Origin: JAVKBW01 sp964352715
GTDB lineage: Bacteria > Pseudomonadota > Alphaproteobacteria > UBA8366 > Aestuariispiraceae
Direction of reading: 5' to 3'
NCBI GenBank assembly: GCA_964352715.1
Contig: CAYGSU010000003.1
Location: forward strand, 1-64,000
DNA: 64,000 nt
Shown here one piece after another: positions 31,763 to 43,400 of the stretch. A program made the translations under genes and the position numbers. Under the pieces are notes generated by a model that was given only the letters and a program-made list of their open reading frames with translations, ran no database searches and was not told where the DNA came from. Position 1 is the first letter of the stretch; each line of letters begins with the position of its first letter.

Positions 31763-34138
31763 TTGAAATTGTTTGGAAAACCAGTTTTTGGACGCAAGTT
31801 TGGTTTGGCGGCATCGTCGAGCCTGCTTGCCGTTGCGCGTGTATGGATACGGCCGGTTTCCACACTTTTCCTTTTTTGCCAGGTTCCGACAATCGCCTAC
31901 GCGGTCGACCTTGGCGATGCCGTATCGACAGCGCTTCAGACCAATCCGGATGTCGGTATTGTCGTAGAAGACCAGCGCGCGATATCCGAAGAGCTGAATC
32001 AGGCATATAGCGGCTACTATCCGGTGATCGACCTGCGAGCCTCGGAAGGCCAGGAATGGACGAATAACGCCACGACGAGGGGGCGCGAACAGTTGCCGGG
32101 CGAAGGCGACACAATTCGTCTGCCGGCTTTCAGCTCGTCACTGTCCATTTCGCAACCCCTTTTTGACGGCTTCGAGACCTACCATGAAATCGAACGGCAG
32201 AAGGCGCGAACGATTTCTGCTTCCAGGCGGGTTCGCGAAACGTCGGAATTCATCGCGCTGGATGCGATTGAGGCTTATCTGGAATCCCTGCGGCAGCGCG
32301 AACTCGTGCAGCTAGCAGAGGAAAATATTGCCGTGCACCAGCAAACGCTGGAACTGGTGAAAGCCAAGGCAGAAGGCGGTGCAGCGACAGTTGCCGATAT
32401 TCAGCAGACCGAATCCCGGCTTGCTGCGGCGGAAGCAACGCTGACCGAAGCGCAATCGCGCCTGAAAGATGCTGACGCAACCTATATTCGTATCATCGGC
32501 GAATCGCCGTCATCGCTGGAACGGCCGATCCCGCCGCTTTGGGCGCTGCCGAACAGTGTGGAAGCGGCGATCGATACGGCGCTTGAAAACAACCCGACCA
32601 TTGCGGTCAACCGCGCCGATGTTGCAGCGTCGCGGGCGGAATACAACGGATCGAAGTCAACGTTTTTGCCGACGGTCGATCTTGAGCTGAACGGCAGCGC
32701 CGACCGGAACCAGGAAGGCGTTCGCGGCGGCGAATATATTGCGTCAGCCCTGGTCACGGTTAACTACAACCTGTTCAACGGCTTTCAGGACTATCATACC
32801 CGCAAGGAGTTGATGGCGCGCATCGGCGAGACGCGACAACGGCTGAACCGCGCCATCCGCCTGACGGAAGAAGAAATGCGGCTCTCATGGAATGCCCGGA
32901 CGAGCGCGCAGGAACGTGTCGCGGCGCAAACGCGCGAGGCAGAAGCGAATGATCAGGTGCGCCAGACCTATCGTCAGCAGTTCGATCTCGGTGGCCGCAA
33001 CCTGCTGGAGTTGCTGGACGCCGAAAACGAGCTTTTCGTTACGCGCGGAAACCTGATCAGCTCGGAATTTGCGGAACTGTTTGCAGCTTACCGTATTCTG
33101 GCAACAGGCGGCATTCTGGTCGCCACTCTCGATTCCCAGATTCTGAAGGAAGCCCAGTATCCGGACGATCCGGTGCCGTCGGTGCAGATTGATCTTGAAC
33201 CGTCTCTCAACCCGCCTGAATCCGGCCTGGAAGTTGACGGCGCCGAACTGGACCCGATGCAGAACGACGGTGTTATCGATGATACGGCCATTCTCGACAC
33301 GGAAACCCTGCCGGACATCGACGATCTTGAGCCAATTCCGGATAACGACATTCTCGATCCGAACGGCTTGGGCAGCCCGGAAGCCGTTCTGGATCCGGCA
33401 CAGTCCGAAGACACCGGTGCTGTGACGAACGAGCCCCCGCTGTTGGATCCGGATGCCGATATTCTGGCGCCGGAACCGGATAGCGAAAATGCCGCCAGCG
33501 ACACACAGGCGAATACAAACCAGGATACAGCGCTTGATACCAATGAATCGGATTCGCCCGATCTGCTGGATCCGGATCTTCTCGATAAGGATCTGATTGA
33601 CCCATCGCTGCTGGAAGGCGAAACGGAACCGCAGGCGGAGCCGGATGTTCCGCCATCAACCGGCGAGTTTCGACCGGTCATGCCTGAACTTAACCCGGAC
33701 GGATATATTGAAGATCCGCTGAATCCGTTCGTGCCGGACCGCCCGGACGGTGAAAAGATCGACGACGACATTTTCGACTCCGTCAGCGCGACGCGCGAAC
33801 AGCCGTTTATCGCCACGTATCCGGAACCGATGGTGGAGCCGTCTCTGCAGGGTGGTGGATCAATGTCGGCATTGCCGGGGCTGCCTGATCTGCCTTATGA
33901 CGCATTTTCTGTGCCCGTGACGCCGTCTGACGGTGACCCGCTATGGGAAGAGAATGCGCCCGAGCCTTCTTATCGGACCATACTGCCTGACCCCGGCCTG
34001 CCGGTGTTCACCATCGATCGTCAGGGCGGGCGGCACCAGGTTGTAATCGCATCGGAAACGCGCCCTGATGCCAGGACATTCACACCGGAAACCCTGAGTC
34101 GCCGGGTTTTCATGCGAACCTATACTAGCGCAGACTAG
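31763..34138 (+). CDS. TolC-family outer membrane protein with long acidic C-terminal tail
   Basis: This 791-residue protein should form the outer-membrane channel of the type I secretion system. A signal peptide (LLAVARVWIRPVSTLFLFCQ, cleavage near AYA) precedes two TolC repeats (about 47-460): VDLGDAVSTALQTNPDVGIV, SLSISQPLFDGFETYHEI, TALENNPTIAVNRADVAASR, VTVNYNLFNGFQDYHTRKEL and RQQFDLGGRNLLELLDAENE. TolC proteins normally end about here. This one adds ~325 residues rich in Asp, Pro and Glu with repeated LLDPD motifs and predicted disorder. The start is TTG 31763, since no ATG lies before the signal peptide. It sits 333 bases before the adhesin gene on the same strand. TolC C-termini face the periplasm, so the tail should too. 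Confidence 0.88.
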   Translation: MKLFGKPVFGRKFGLAASSSLLAVARVWIRPVSTLFLFCQVPTIAYAVDLGDAVSTALQTNPDVGIVVEDQRAISEELNQAYSGYYPVIDLRASEGQEWTNNATTRGREQLPGEGDTIRLPAFSSSLSISQPLFDGFETYHEIERQKARTISASRRVRETSEFIALDAIEAYLESLRQRELVQLAEENIAVHQQTLELVKAKAEGGAATVADIQQTESRLAAAEATLTEAQSRLKDADATYIRIIGESPSSLERPIPPLWALPNSVEAAIDTALENNPTIAVNRADVAASRAEYNGSKSTFLPTVDLELNGSADRNQEGVRGGEYIASALVTVNYNLFNGFQDYHTRKELMARIGETRQRLNRAIRLTEEEMRLSWNARTSAQERVAAQTREAEANDQVRQTYRQQFDLGGRNLLELLDAENELFVTRGNLISSEFAELFAAYRILATGGILVATLDSQILKEAQYPDDPVPSVQIDLEPSLNPPESGLEVDGAELDPMQNDGVIDDTAILDTETLPDIDDLEPIPDNDILDPNGLGSPEAVLDPAQSEDTGAVTNEPPLLDPDADILAPEPDSENAASDTQANTNQDTALDTNESDSPDLLDPDLLDKDLIDPSLLEGETEPQAEPDVPPSTGEFRPVMPELNPDGYIEDPLNPFVPDRPDGEKIDDDIFDSVSATREQPFIATYPEPMVEPSLQGGGSMSALPGLPDLPYDAFSVPVTPSDGDPLWEENAPEPSYRTILPDPGLPVFTIDRQGGRHQVVIASETRPDARTFTPETLSRRVFMRTYTSAD

Positions 34139-34471
34139 CACCGTGGCAGCTGGGTCTCGTTAAGATCCTGTCTTAAAATCGGCTTCCATCAGTTTGTTTT
34201 CAAACCGGGCTTTTGCGCCATCTTGGTATACACCAAGCGCGTAAATATAAAATTTATCTAAAATTTTATTTAAATAATAGGAGTATTTTAATGTTTTTAT
34301 CTTCAATAGTGCGAACGGATCATCCATATGAAGGGTAGTAGATATCGGCAGTAGTGCCTGAATACCGGCTCCGGTGTCGAAGTCTAGAGACAACGACGGC
34401 GCAACGGAAGATCAAACAGGAACAGGCCCTGACAGAAATGTCCTGGCCAGGCAAAGACAGAAAGCGGAAGC
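34139..34471 (+). promoter_or_regulatory. Adhesin promoter and leader region with palindrome
   Basis: This 333-base gap is strongly AT-rich at 34240-34300, fitting a promoter. A perfect inverted repeat, CTTGGT-ATAC-ACCAAG at 34222-34237, sits just upstream and looks like an operator. Nearer the gene, GGCC-ctg-ACA / TGT-cct-GGCC around a GAAA loop (about 34423-34446) suggests a hairpin in the mRNA leader. A small minus-strand frame (34160-34393) was not accepted. The ATG at 34472 has only a weak AGCGGAAG site. Confidence 0.45.
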
Positions 34472-37400
34472 ATGGCGATAACAGATCAAATTGAAAGCGT
34501 GGGTTACGCCAACGGGGCGGATGAAGCTTTCAACTATATTGCTGATGATAACCCGCTTGCCGAACAGGCCATCGACATTAACAGCCCGGGCGCAGGTCAG
34601 ACCGTACAGGTATCGGTTCAACCCGGTCAGGTGCTTAAAACCGATTTCGATATCGCCTTGGCTCAAATTACCACTCAGGGCGAACTTGTCAGGATTGAGC
34701 TTGAGAACGGCGGTGTGATCGAGCTGGTCGGGCCAAGCGCCGACGCTTTCGCCGCCCAGCCGCCTCTGCTCGTTCAGCCGTCGCATGTGATTTCAAGTGC
34801 CGCCATTCGCGCCGAAGAGGAGTTTACGCAAGACAGCAGCGCCCTTGACGTTCCGAAACCGATCGCTGGAGCAACCGAGGAATACACGATTGTCCCGGGC
34901 CAGCCCCTGCGCCTCGGCTTTTCTCTTGAAGATGTCGAGATCATCCAGACCGACAACGATATCACGCTGATTTTCGCCGACGGGTCGCAGATCATCTTTG
35001 TATCGCTGGTAGATGCTGCATTCTCTGATTCGCCGCCCGATCTTCTGATGCCGAACGGATCCATTGTTCCGGCCAGTGAATTGATCGAACTCGCCAGCGA
35101 CATCAGCACCTATGCGGAAACGTTCGGCGATATTGAAACGGCAGCAGGACCGTCTGCGCCGCCCAGCTTTGCGCCGGTCACGAATTACGGTGATGTGACG
35201 CTTTCGCCGGGCATTAACCCGATCAACACGACGCCTGATGCGCCGCCGTCACCCGGCCGGACGCCTTCATCGCCGACACCGGTATCCTCGGCGCCGCCAC
35301 CGCCGCCCGTACCGCCGATTCCGCCGCCGCCACCGGTTGATACATTGCCGACCATCGCAGCGCTGGATGCGGAAGTGTTCGAGGCGTCGTTTACGCTTAA
35401 CACCGATGTCGCGATCCTCGATGCTTTCCCTTCAATTGACGCCTCTTCGGGGCTGCCGTCAGCGCAGGAACTCGGCCTTCCGGGCGATTCGGAAATCGAT
35501 CTCGATATCAACTTCGGTGCGGACGGCGCTGCGGCGACGAATCCCGTTGTCTTTACCGCAGGTTCGGTCAACACGCTGAATGGACTTGGTCTCACCAGTC
35601 ACGGTTCTGCCGTGACGGTTCAGCTTGAAGACGATGGCAAGACACTGGTTGCCGAAAATGCCAATGGCGAAGCAGTGTTTACCGTTACCATCAACGGTAA
35701 CGCGACAGACGGTTTCACTTACGCCTTTACTCTTCAGAACCCGGTCGATCATCTTGGTTCGGCCGATGATGTTCTGTCGCTGCCGTTCACGGTTCGGGTT
35801 ACCGACGGGGACGGTTCAACCGCCACCGGATCGTTCTCTGTTTCCGTCGTTGATGATGGACTGGGTGCGGTCAGTGAAGATGAAATTGCACTGGATGTTA
35901 AAGCCGCCGGCGGCGAAGTGCTTGAAGCCGGCGCCGATACGGTCGCCAACGGCCTGCTCGCGAATGAATTTGCGCAGGGTGAAGTCGGCGCTGATGGCAT
36001 CAGTATTAGTGCGATCAGTTACACCGGTGCTAACGGCAATCCTGCGACCGCCAATGTTCCGACAGGCGGTAGCGTTAATGTCGACACTGAATATGGCAGC
36101 CTGACCGTTGCCTATGACGGTACCTGGTCATTCACATCGATTGCGACAGATGACCTGCCTGTTTCCGGTACGCTGGCGGCCGGGTTCGGCTACACCGTTT
36201 CGGACGGCGATGGCGATACGGCAACCGCCGAGCAACCGATTTCGATCCAGACAAACGATGTGCCGACAATTTCGTTCGGCGACGACAGCGCACCGCAGGC
36301 GGTTGGTGGCGGCGTTGTCGATGAAGACGACATTACCGCGGCGGCGAGTCTCGGTTCGGATGGGTCCCAGTCGGGCAATGAGATCACCCAGGCCATTCAG
36401 GTCGATTTCGGTGCGAATGGTGCCGCCGCATCTGATGCTGTTGTCTTTACCGATGATACGGTGACGGCGCTTGAAGGATTGGGGCTGACGCAGAACGGAA
36501 ACGATATCAGCTTCGTTCTTTCCGAAGACGGTACGTCCATTACGGCTCAGGCAAGCGATGGCGGGTCGGTTTTCACGATGTCCCTCGCGGATAATGGCGC
36601 AGCGGGTTACAGCTATACGTTCACCCTCGAAGGCAATCTCGACCACGATGCCGCTCAGGCGGAAAATGTACTGGCCGATCTGCCGTTCACCGTTCGTGCT
36701 ACCGACGCCGATGGCGATACCGTTGACGGCGTTATCCATATCGACGTGCGTGATGACGTTCCAATCGCCATAGACGATGCGACCGTTACGCTGACGGAAG
36801 CAGACGGTACCGTATCGACCGATCTCGGCGCGGCCAACCTGCTGGCGAATGACGAGCTTGGTGCGGACCGCGCGGGTGTGGAAATCCAGAGCTTCGGCTA
36901 TACCGATACCAACGGCGCGGCGTCCAGTGCAGCAGCCGGTGAAACGGTTACGACGCAATACGGGCAGCTGACAGTCAACGCGGATGGCACCTGGTCCTAT
37001 CAGGCAACAACCGCTGCCGATAACCTCGATACATCCGTTGATGACAATTTCACCTACACGATTGTCGACGGTGACGGCGATACCTCGACGGCAACGCAAG
37101 CAATCAGCATTCAGGACGGCACAGGACCGTCGATCTCTTTCGGTGGCTCTGACGCAGCGACTGGCAACAGTCTTGTCAACGAGACCGCGCTGGATACGGC
37201 GGAGGACACCGGCTCGGGCGCAGGAACAGCCGTTGCGACCCAGACGATCAATATCGATTTCGGCCCGGATGGCCCGGCGTCTGAAAACCCGGTCACTTTC
37301 GATGATTCCAATATCGATGCCCTGACGGCTTTGGGGCTGACGGCTGATGGCGAAGCGCTCAGCTTCACCCTTTCCGATGACGGAACGACGCTGTCGGCGA

Positions 37401-40400
37401 CCGATGCCGGCGGATCGCCAGCATTCGAAATTTCGATTGCCGGTGATGCCGAAAGCGGCTTCGGATATCAGTTCAACCTGCAGGGCAACCTGGATCATCA
37501 GGGCGCAGGGCAGGGCGGCGCTATCTCCCTGCCGTTCACGCTGACGGCCCGCGATGCCGATGGCAGCACGCAGAGCGCTTCATTAAACGTCAACGTTACC
37601 GATGACGCACCGGTCGCGCAGGACGATGCCATTCAGACCGTATCCGACACGCAACTGACGGCTGGTACGGATGCGGGCGCAGCCAATCTTCTTGCCAACG
37701 ATATCCTCGGCGCCGATGACGATGGCGGCGCGATCACGGGCTTCACCTATACCGACGCCAATGGCGTTCAGCAAACCGCCGCTGCGGGCGACAGTGTTTC
37801 AACCCAGTTTGGCCAGTTGCAGGTCAATCCGGATGGCACATGGTCGTTCGAGGTCGATGAATCCGTTGCCGGCAATCTGACTGAAGAACAGGGCGACGGC
37901 TTCACCTATACGATCGCCGATGGAGATGGCGACACCGCCACGGCGACACAGGATATCCGGCTCGGCCTGCCATCGACGACAAGCGTAGCGCTGACAGTTT
38001 CCGGCGATGGCATGGAAGATCAGCCCATCGCGCTTGATTTCGATGTCACGATCGGCAACCCGACCCTGTTCAGCCTGGACAGTATTGTGCTTTCCGACCT
38101 GCCGGAAGGAAGCAAGGTGTTCATCGGCGGTGTCGAGCAGACAATCGAAGGCGGTTCGGTCACGATCCAGGCGGCGGATGTTAGTGACGTTACGTTCCAG
38201 GCGCCGGCTGATTCCGGCGACGATCAGCCGATCAGCGCAACGGCCAACGTAACCAGCAATGAAAACGGCGCGGTATCTTCTGCCGGTGCGTCGACCGATA
38301 TTGTGGTGCGCGCTGTCGCTGACGGCGCTAAACTCCAGGTTCAGCTAGGCAATGTCGTTTCTGACGATGCCGGTACCGATGATGAAATCACCGGTACCGA
38401 CGATGCTGAATTGCTGCTCGGCGGCGCGGGGTCGGATATCATTTCCGGCGGTGCCGGCGACGATGCGATATTCGGTGACCGCTTTGAAGGCGATGTTGAA
38501 ATCGGCCTCGATATCACGGCCGGTCTGATCGATCAGGACGGTTCGGAATCCCTGTCGTTGATGATTGCCGGTCTTCCGGCTTCAGCGTCGCTGAGCAATG
38601 CCGCCGGCGACACGATTGTTCTGACGAACGGTGCGGCGGTTCTGACCCCTGAGCAGCTTGACGGCCTGACAGTGACCGTTCCGCAAACCGAAGCGGATTT
38701 CGAGGTGACGGTTTCGGCCCAGTCGGTCGATGTCGATACCGAGCAGAATTTCAGCGATGTCTCGGCGCCGGTGTTCCAGACCATCGCCGTGTCGCCCGCG
38801 GCTGCTGCCGGTTTCGGCGACGATACGCTCGACGGTGGCGCCGGCGAAGACCAGGTGTTCGGCGAAGCCGGCAACGACCGCGGTATCTTTACCGTTGGTG
38901 AAGGCGGCGACGGCGAACGCTATGACGGCGGTATCGGTGACGACACGCTTGTCATTCGTTTCACGGATGCCGACCTGCAAAATCCCGATATCCTGCGTGA
39001 ATTGCAGGAAATTCGCGATTTTATCGCGAACAATGCCGATGAAACGACCGATAGCGGCGCAGAACGGACCTTCGAAGCGCTCGGCCTGACGGTTCAGGAC
39101 TGGGAGCGGATCGAGCTTGACGGGCCGGACATTCCGGAACTTTCCGTCGCGGGCGGATCGGTTGATGAAGATGATCTTGCCGCCGGGTCTGACGAAACAC
39201 CGGAAACTACGACGCTTTCAAACTCGATCAATGTCGACTTCAAGGTCGACGGTGCCGCCGATACCGATCCGCTGGTGTTCTCTGCCGACAGCTCAGATAC
39301 GCTCAATTCAGCCGGCCTGACATCCGGCGGCGAAGCCGTCACCTTTGTCCGGTCTGCGGATGGTCTGACGCTTACCGCCACGACAGCAGGCGGTCAGGCG
39401 ATTGCGGAAATCAGCATTACCGGCGATGTGGAAAACGGCTTCGGCTATGACTTCACGCTGCAGGGAAATCTGGATCAGTCCGGCGATTCCCTGACCCTGC
39501 CGTTCAGCGTCGTTGCGACCGATGGCAACGGTGATTCCATCACGGCATCCTTCGATATTGAAATTGTCGACGACGTTCCGCTGGCAGTCGATGATGCCGC
39601 CGTCGCGATTGATGCTACGGTTGAAGATGCGGTTCTGACGGCGGGTGCGGATGAAGCCGCCAATGGCCTGCTGGCGAATGATACGCTGGGTGCGGATGCC
39701 GGGTCGGCGGAAATCGCTACCTTCTCCTTCACCAATGGCGATGGAGACATTGCTACTGCGAATGCCGGCGATACGGTTACGACGGCATTCGGCCAATTGA
39801 CTGTCAATGCTGACGGTACCTGGTCTTACAATGCGGTAAACCTGCCGGCAGACGGCACGGTCTCCGACGATTTCTCGTACACGCTGATGGACGGGGACGG
39901 CGATATCTCGACGGCCGTTCAGCCGATCAGCATCACCAATGACGCCGAGCCTGAAATCGTTATCGGTAGCCCGGAAGATCCGACGCCGGGCGCGACGGTC
40001 GACGAAGACGATCTGGCGACGGCGACGGATCAGGGCACGGATCAGTCCGACAGCGCCAGCGCAGGTCGCCCGATCACAATCGATTTCGGCGAAGATGGCC
40101 CGGCGGATACCGATCCCGTAGTCTTCACCAGCGAGACCATCGACAGCCTGAATGACAGAGGCCTTACCGCGAACGGCGGCCAGGCCGTCAGCTACACATT
40201 GTCGGAAGACGGCCGCACGATTTCAGCCGAAGCCGCTGATGGCGAGGATGTCTTCACACTGGCTATCGAGGGCGATGCCGATACCGGCTTCAGCTATCTG
40301 TTCACCCTGCAGGGCGGTCTGGACCACGATGCGGGCGATGGCGAGAACACCATCTCCGATCTGCTGTTCGATGTTCGTGTAACGGACGGCGACGGGACGC

Positions 40401-43400
40401 AGGCAACGGCCAGCATTACCATCAATATCGTTGACGATGTTCCGGTAGCGGTTGATGACGCCGCACAGACGATCACCGAAGCGGGCGGCGAAGCCGGCAC
40501 CGATGCCGGGGCGGCGAACCTGCTCGACAACGACCAGCTTGGCGCGGATGGCGGCCAGATTGTCGCGTTCACCTATACCGACGATCAGGGCGCAACACAG
40601 ATTGCCAATGCCGGGCAGACGGTCGGCACACAATTCGGCCAGCTCACCGTAAACGCAGACGGAACCTGGTCTTATGAATCGACCAAGGCGGCCGCGAATG
40701 ACGGCGCAGCGGTCAATGACGGCTTTTCCTATATGGTGCAGGACGGCGATGGCGATCAGTCGACAGCCGTTCAGCCGATCGTCATTCAGGATGGACCGGG
40801 TCCGAAGATCAGCTTCGGCGACAACCCGGATGCGGAAAGCGGGTTTGGTGCGGTTGCTGAAGACGATCTTCGGACAGCGGAAGACACCGGCTCCGACGCA
40901 ACGCCGGAATCGACAACGATCAACCAGGTTATTTCGGTTGAGTTCGGACCGGATGGTCCGGCGGAAGAGGGGGCGGTCGTCTTCTCCGACGCAACAGTCG
41001 ATGGTCTGGAAGCCCTGTCGCTGACAGCGGATGGCGAAGCGGTATCCTTCACCCTGTCAGAAGACGGCACAACGATCAGCGCTGTCGATGCGGGCGGATC
41101 GCCGGTCTTTGAAATGGCGCTTTCCGGCGAAGGGGCGGGGCCATACAGCTACTCCTTCTCGCTGCAGGGCAATCTGGATCATCCGGAAGGTCTCGGCGCG
41201 AACGATCTGTCGTTGCCTTTCGAGGTCTCGGTTACCGATGGCGATGGCTCCACAAGCACGGCGCCGATTTCGATTTCGATCATCGATGATGTGCCGGTCG
41301 CGGTGGATGACGGTGTGGTTACGGTTGGCGAGCTCGATCTTGCAGCCGGCAGTGACGACGGCGGCGTGAATCTGCTGGCGAACGATACATCCGGTTCGGA
41401 TGACGACCAGATGCAGATCGTCTCGTTCACCTACAGCGATGCCGACGGCATCGAACAGACGGTGGCAGCGGGTTCCACGGTAGCGACGCAATACGGGTCG
41501 CTGACAGTCGGCGCGGACGGATCCTGGTCCTTCGAGGCAAGCCCGGACGCGATTGCAGAGCTGGGCGAAAATGCGCTCGACAGCTTCACCTACACGATGC
41601 AGGACGGTGATGGCGATACGGCGACTGCCTCGCAGAATCTGGTGATCGAAGCGAGTGTCGATCCGTCGGCGCTTGTAACGATCAGCGGCGAGGGCAATGA
41701 AGATGAGCGGATCGATCTCAGCATCGATGTGACACTGGTTTCGCCATCGCCGGTTCTGACCGTTGCGGGTGTTACGGTGTCGAATATTCCGTCTGACGCC
41801 ACCCTGTTCGCAGCGAATGGTTCCGTTCTCGATACGACATCGGGCTCGATAACGCTGACAGTCGATCAGCTTGAAGGGCTTCAAATTCAGGCAGCCGGCG
41901 ATTCCGGGCTGGATATCAACGGGCTGGTTGCGACCGCGCATGTCGAAAACACGGTTACGGGCGTCGTTTCGGACAGTGCGGCGACCGGCGATGTCGTGGT
42001 GCATGCGGTGGCTGACGGTGCGCCTGTCAGCGCCACGGCCGAGGGCGCCATCGGCGGCGATCCCGGCACGGATGACGTTCTGGTAGGCGGCGAAGGCGAA
42101 GACACGATCTTCGGCGGCGGTGGCGATGACCAGATCAGCGGCCAGGGATCGGACGACGTTCTCTACGGCGATGTCTATGAAGGCAGTGGCGCTGTCGCGC
42201 TGAATATCGATACCGGGCTTGTCGATCAGGACGGTTCGGAAACGCTTATTGTCACAATCGATGGCTTCCCTGCCGGCGCAGCGCTGACCAACGCCAACGG
42301 CGACGATCTGGAAATATCGGACAACGCGATCCAGCTGACGCAGGATCAGCTTGCGGGTCTGACGCTGACGGCGCCGGAAGGCACGCCGGCATTCGATCTG
42401 GATATTACTGTTCAAACCTTCGATTTCGATGCCGATGACGGCTCGACAGACCCGTCGCAGATTGCTTCGACGAGTGTTTCCATCGCGTCCTTCGGTGCTG
42501 CGTCGCCGGGTGACGATACGATTGAAGGCGGCCTCGGCAACGATACGATCTTCGGCAATGAAGGTGACGACGTTATCTACGGTAACGGTGGCGAAGAAAC
42601 CATCGAGATCACTCATGACTGGACAGTGACCGATCCGCTGCCGTCGATGAGCGAACGCCGCGAAATGGCCGAAGAAGATGTTAACGGGGTTGATCCTGCG
42701 AATCTCAGCTTTGCTGCCGATCACCCGGTTTCCGTATCCTTTATCAGTGAAGGCGCCGGCTACAAGAACTCGCTTGGCTACTACAAGGTGGGACCGAACG
42801 GCGAAATTTCGGATGTTCAGTTCGTCTTCGAAAATGCGTCTGACAATATTTTGCAACCTGGCCAGTCGGTTGAACTGAATATCGACGCAGGCGACCAGAT
42901 CAACTTCTTCATCGTCGCCGATGGCAGTTCCGCCAACAACTATGGCAGTCTCAGCGGTGGCGCATATCAGTTCGTCGATGGCGACGGCAATCCCGCCACA
43001 ACGGCGACAGCAAACCCGCATCTCGTATATGTCGGCGCAAACGGGTCTGTGACCCCGGTCAACGGGCCGACCTATCACGCTGTCGGGTCCGACGGCAACA
43101 TAGGCATCAACCCGGACAGCCAGCAGCATACGATTTCCGGCTACAACGCCGAAACAGGCGGTTTGCAGATCGCATTCGAAGATTTGCCGGCGCTGGGCGA
43201 TGAAGATTTCAACGACCTTGTCATCGAAGTCAGAGCGGAACCGGCTGTCAGCTTTGCCACCGACGATGACCTGATCTACGGCAATGATGGTGACGACGTT
43301 ATCTTCGGCAATGCCGGTGATGACACCATATACGGCGACGATGACGATCCGGGTGAAGCGCCGGCGACGGTGGAAACCGGCACGATTACCGCTGACAATG

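Noticed and set aside
34160..34393. 77-codon minus-strand frame upstream of the adhesin
   Set aside because: Looks slightly protein-like but is AT-driven, starts at TTG with no ribosome-binding site and covers the promoter and palindrome.
36128..37498. 456-codon minus-strand frame inside the adhesin
   Set aside because: Same cause: shadow of repeats with high Arg/Ile content and no recognisable fold.
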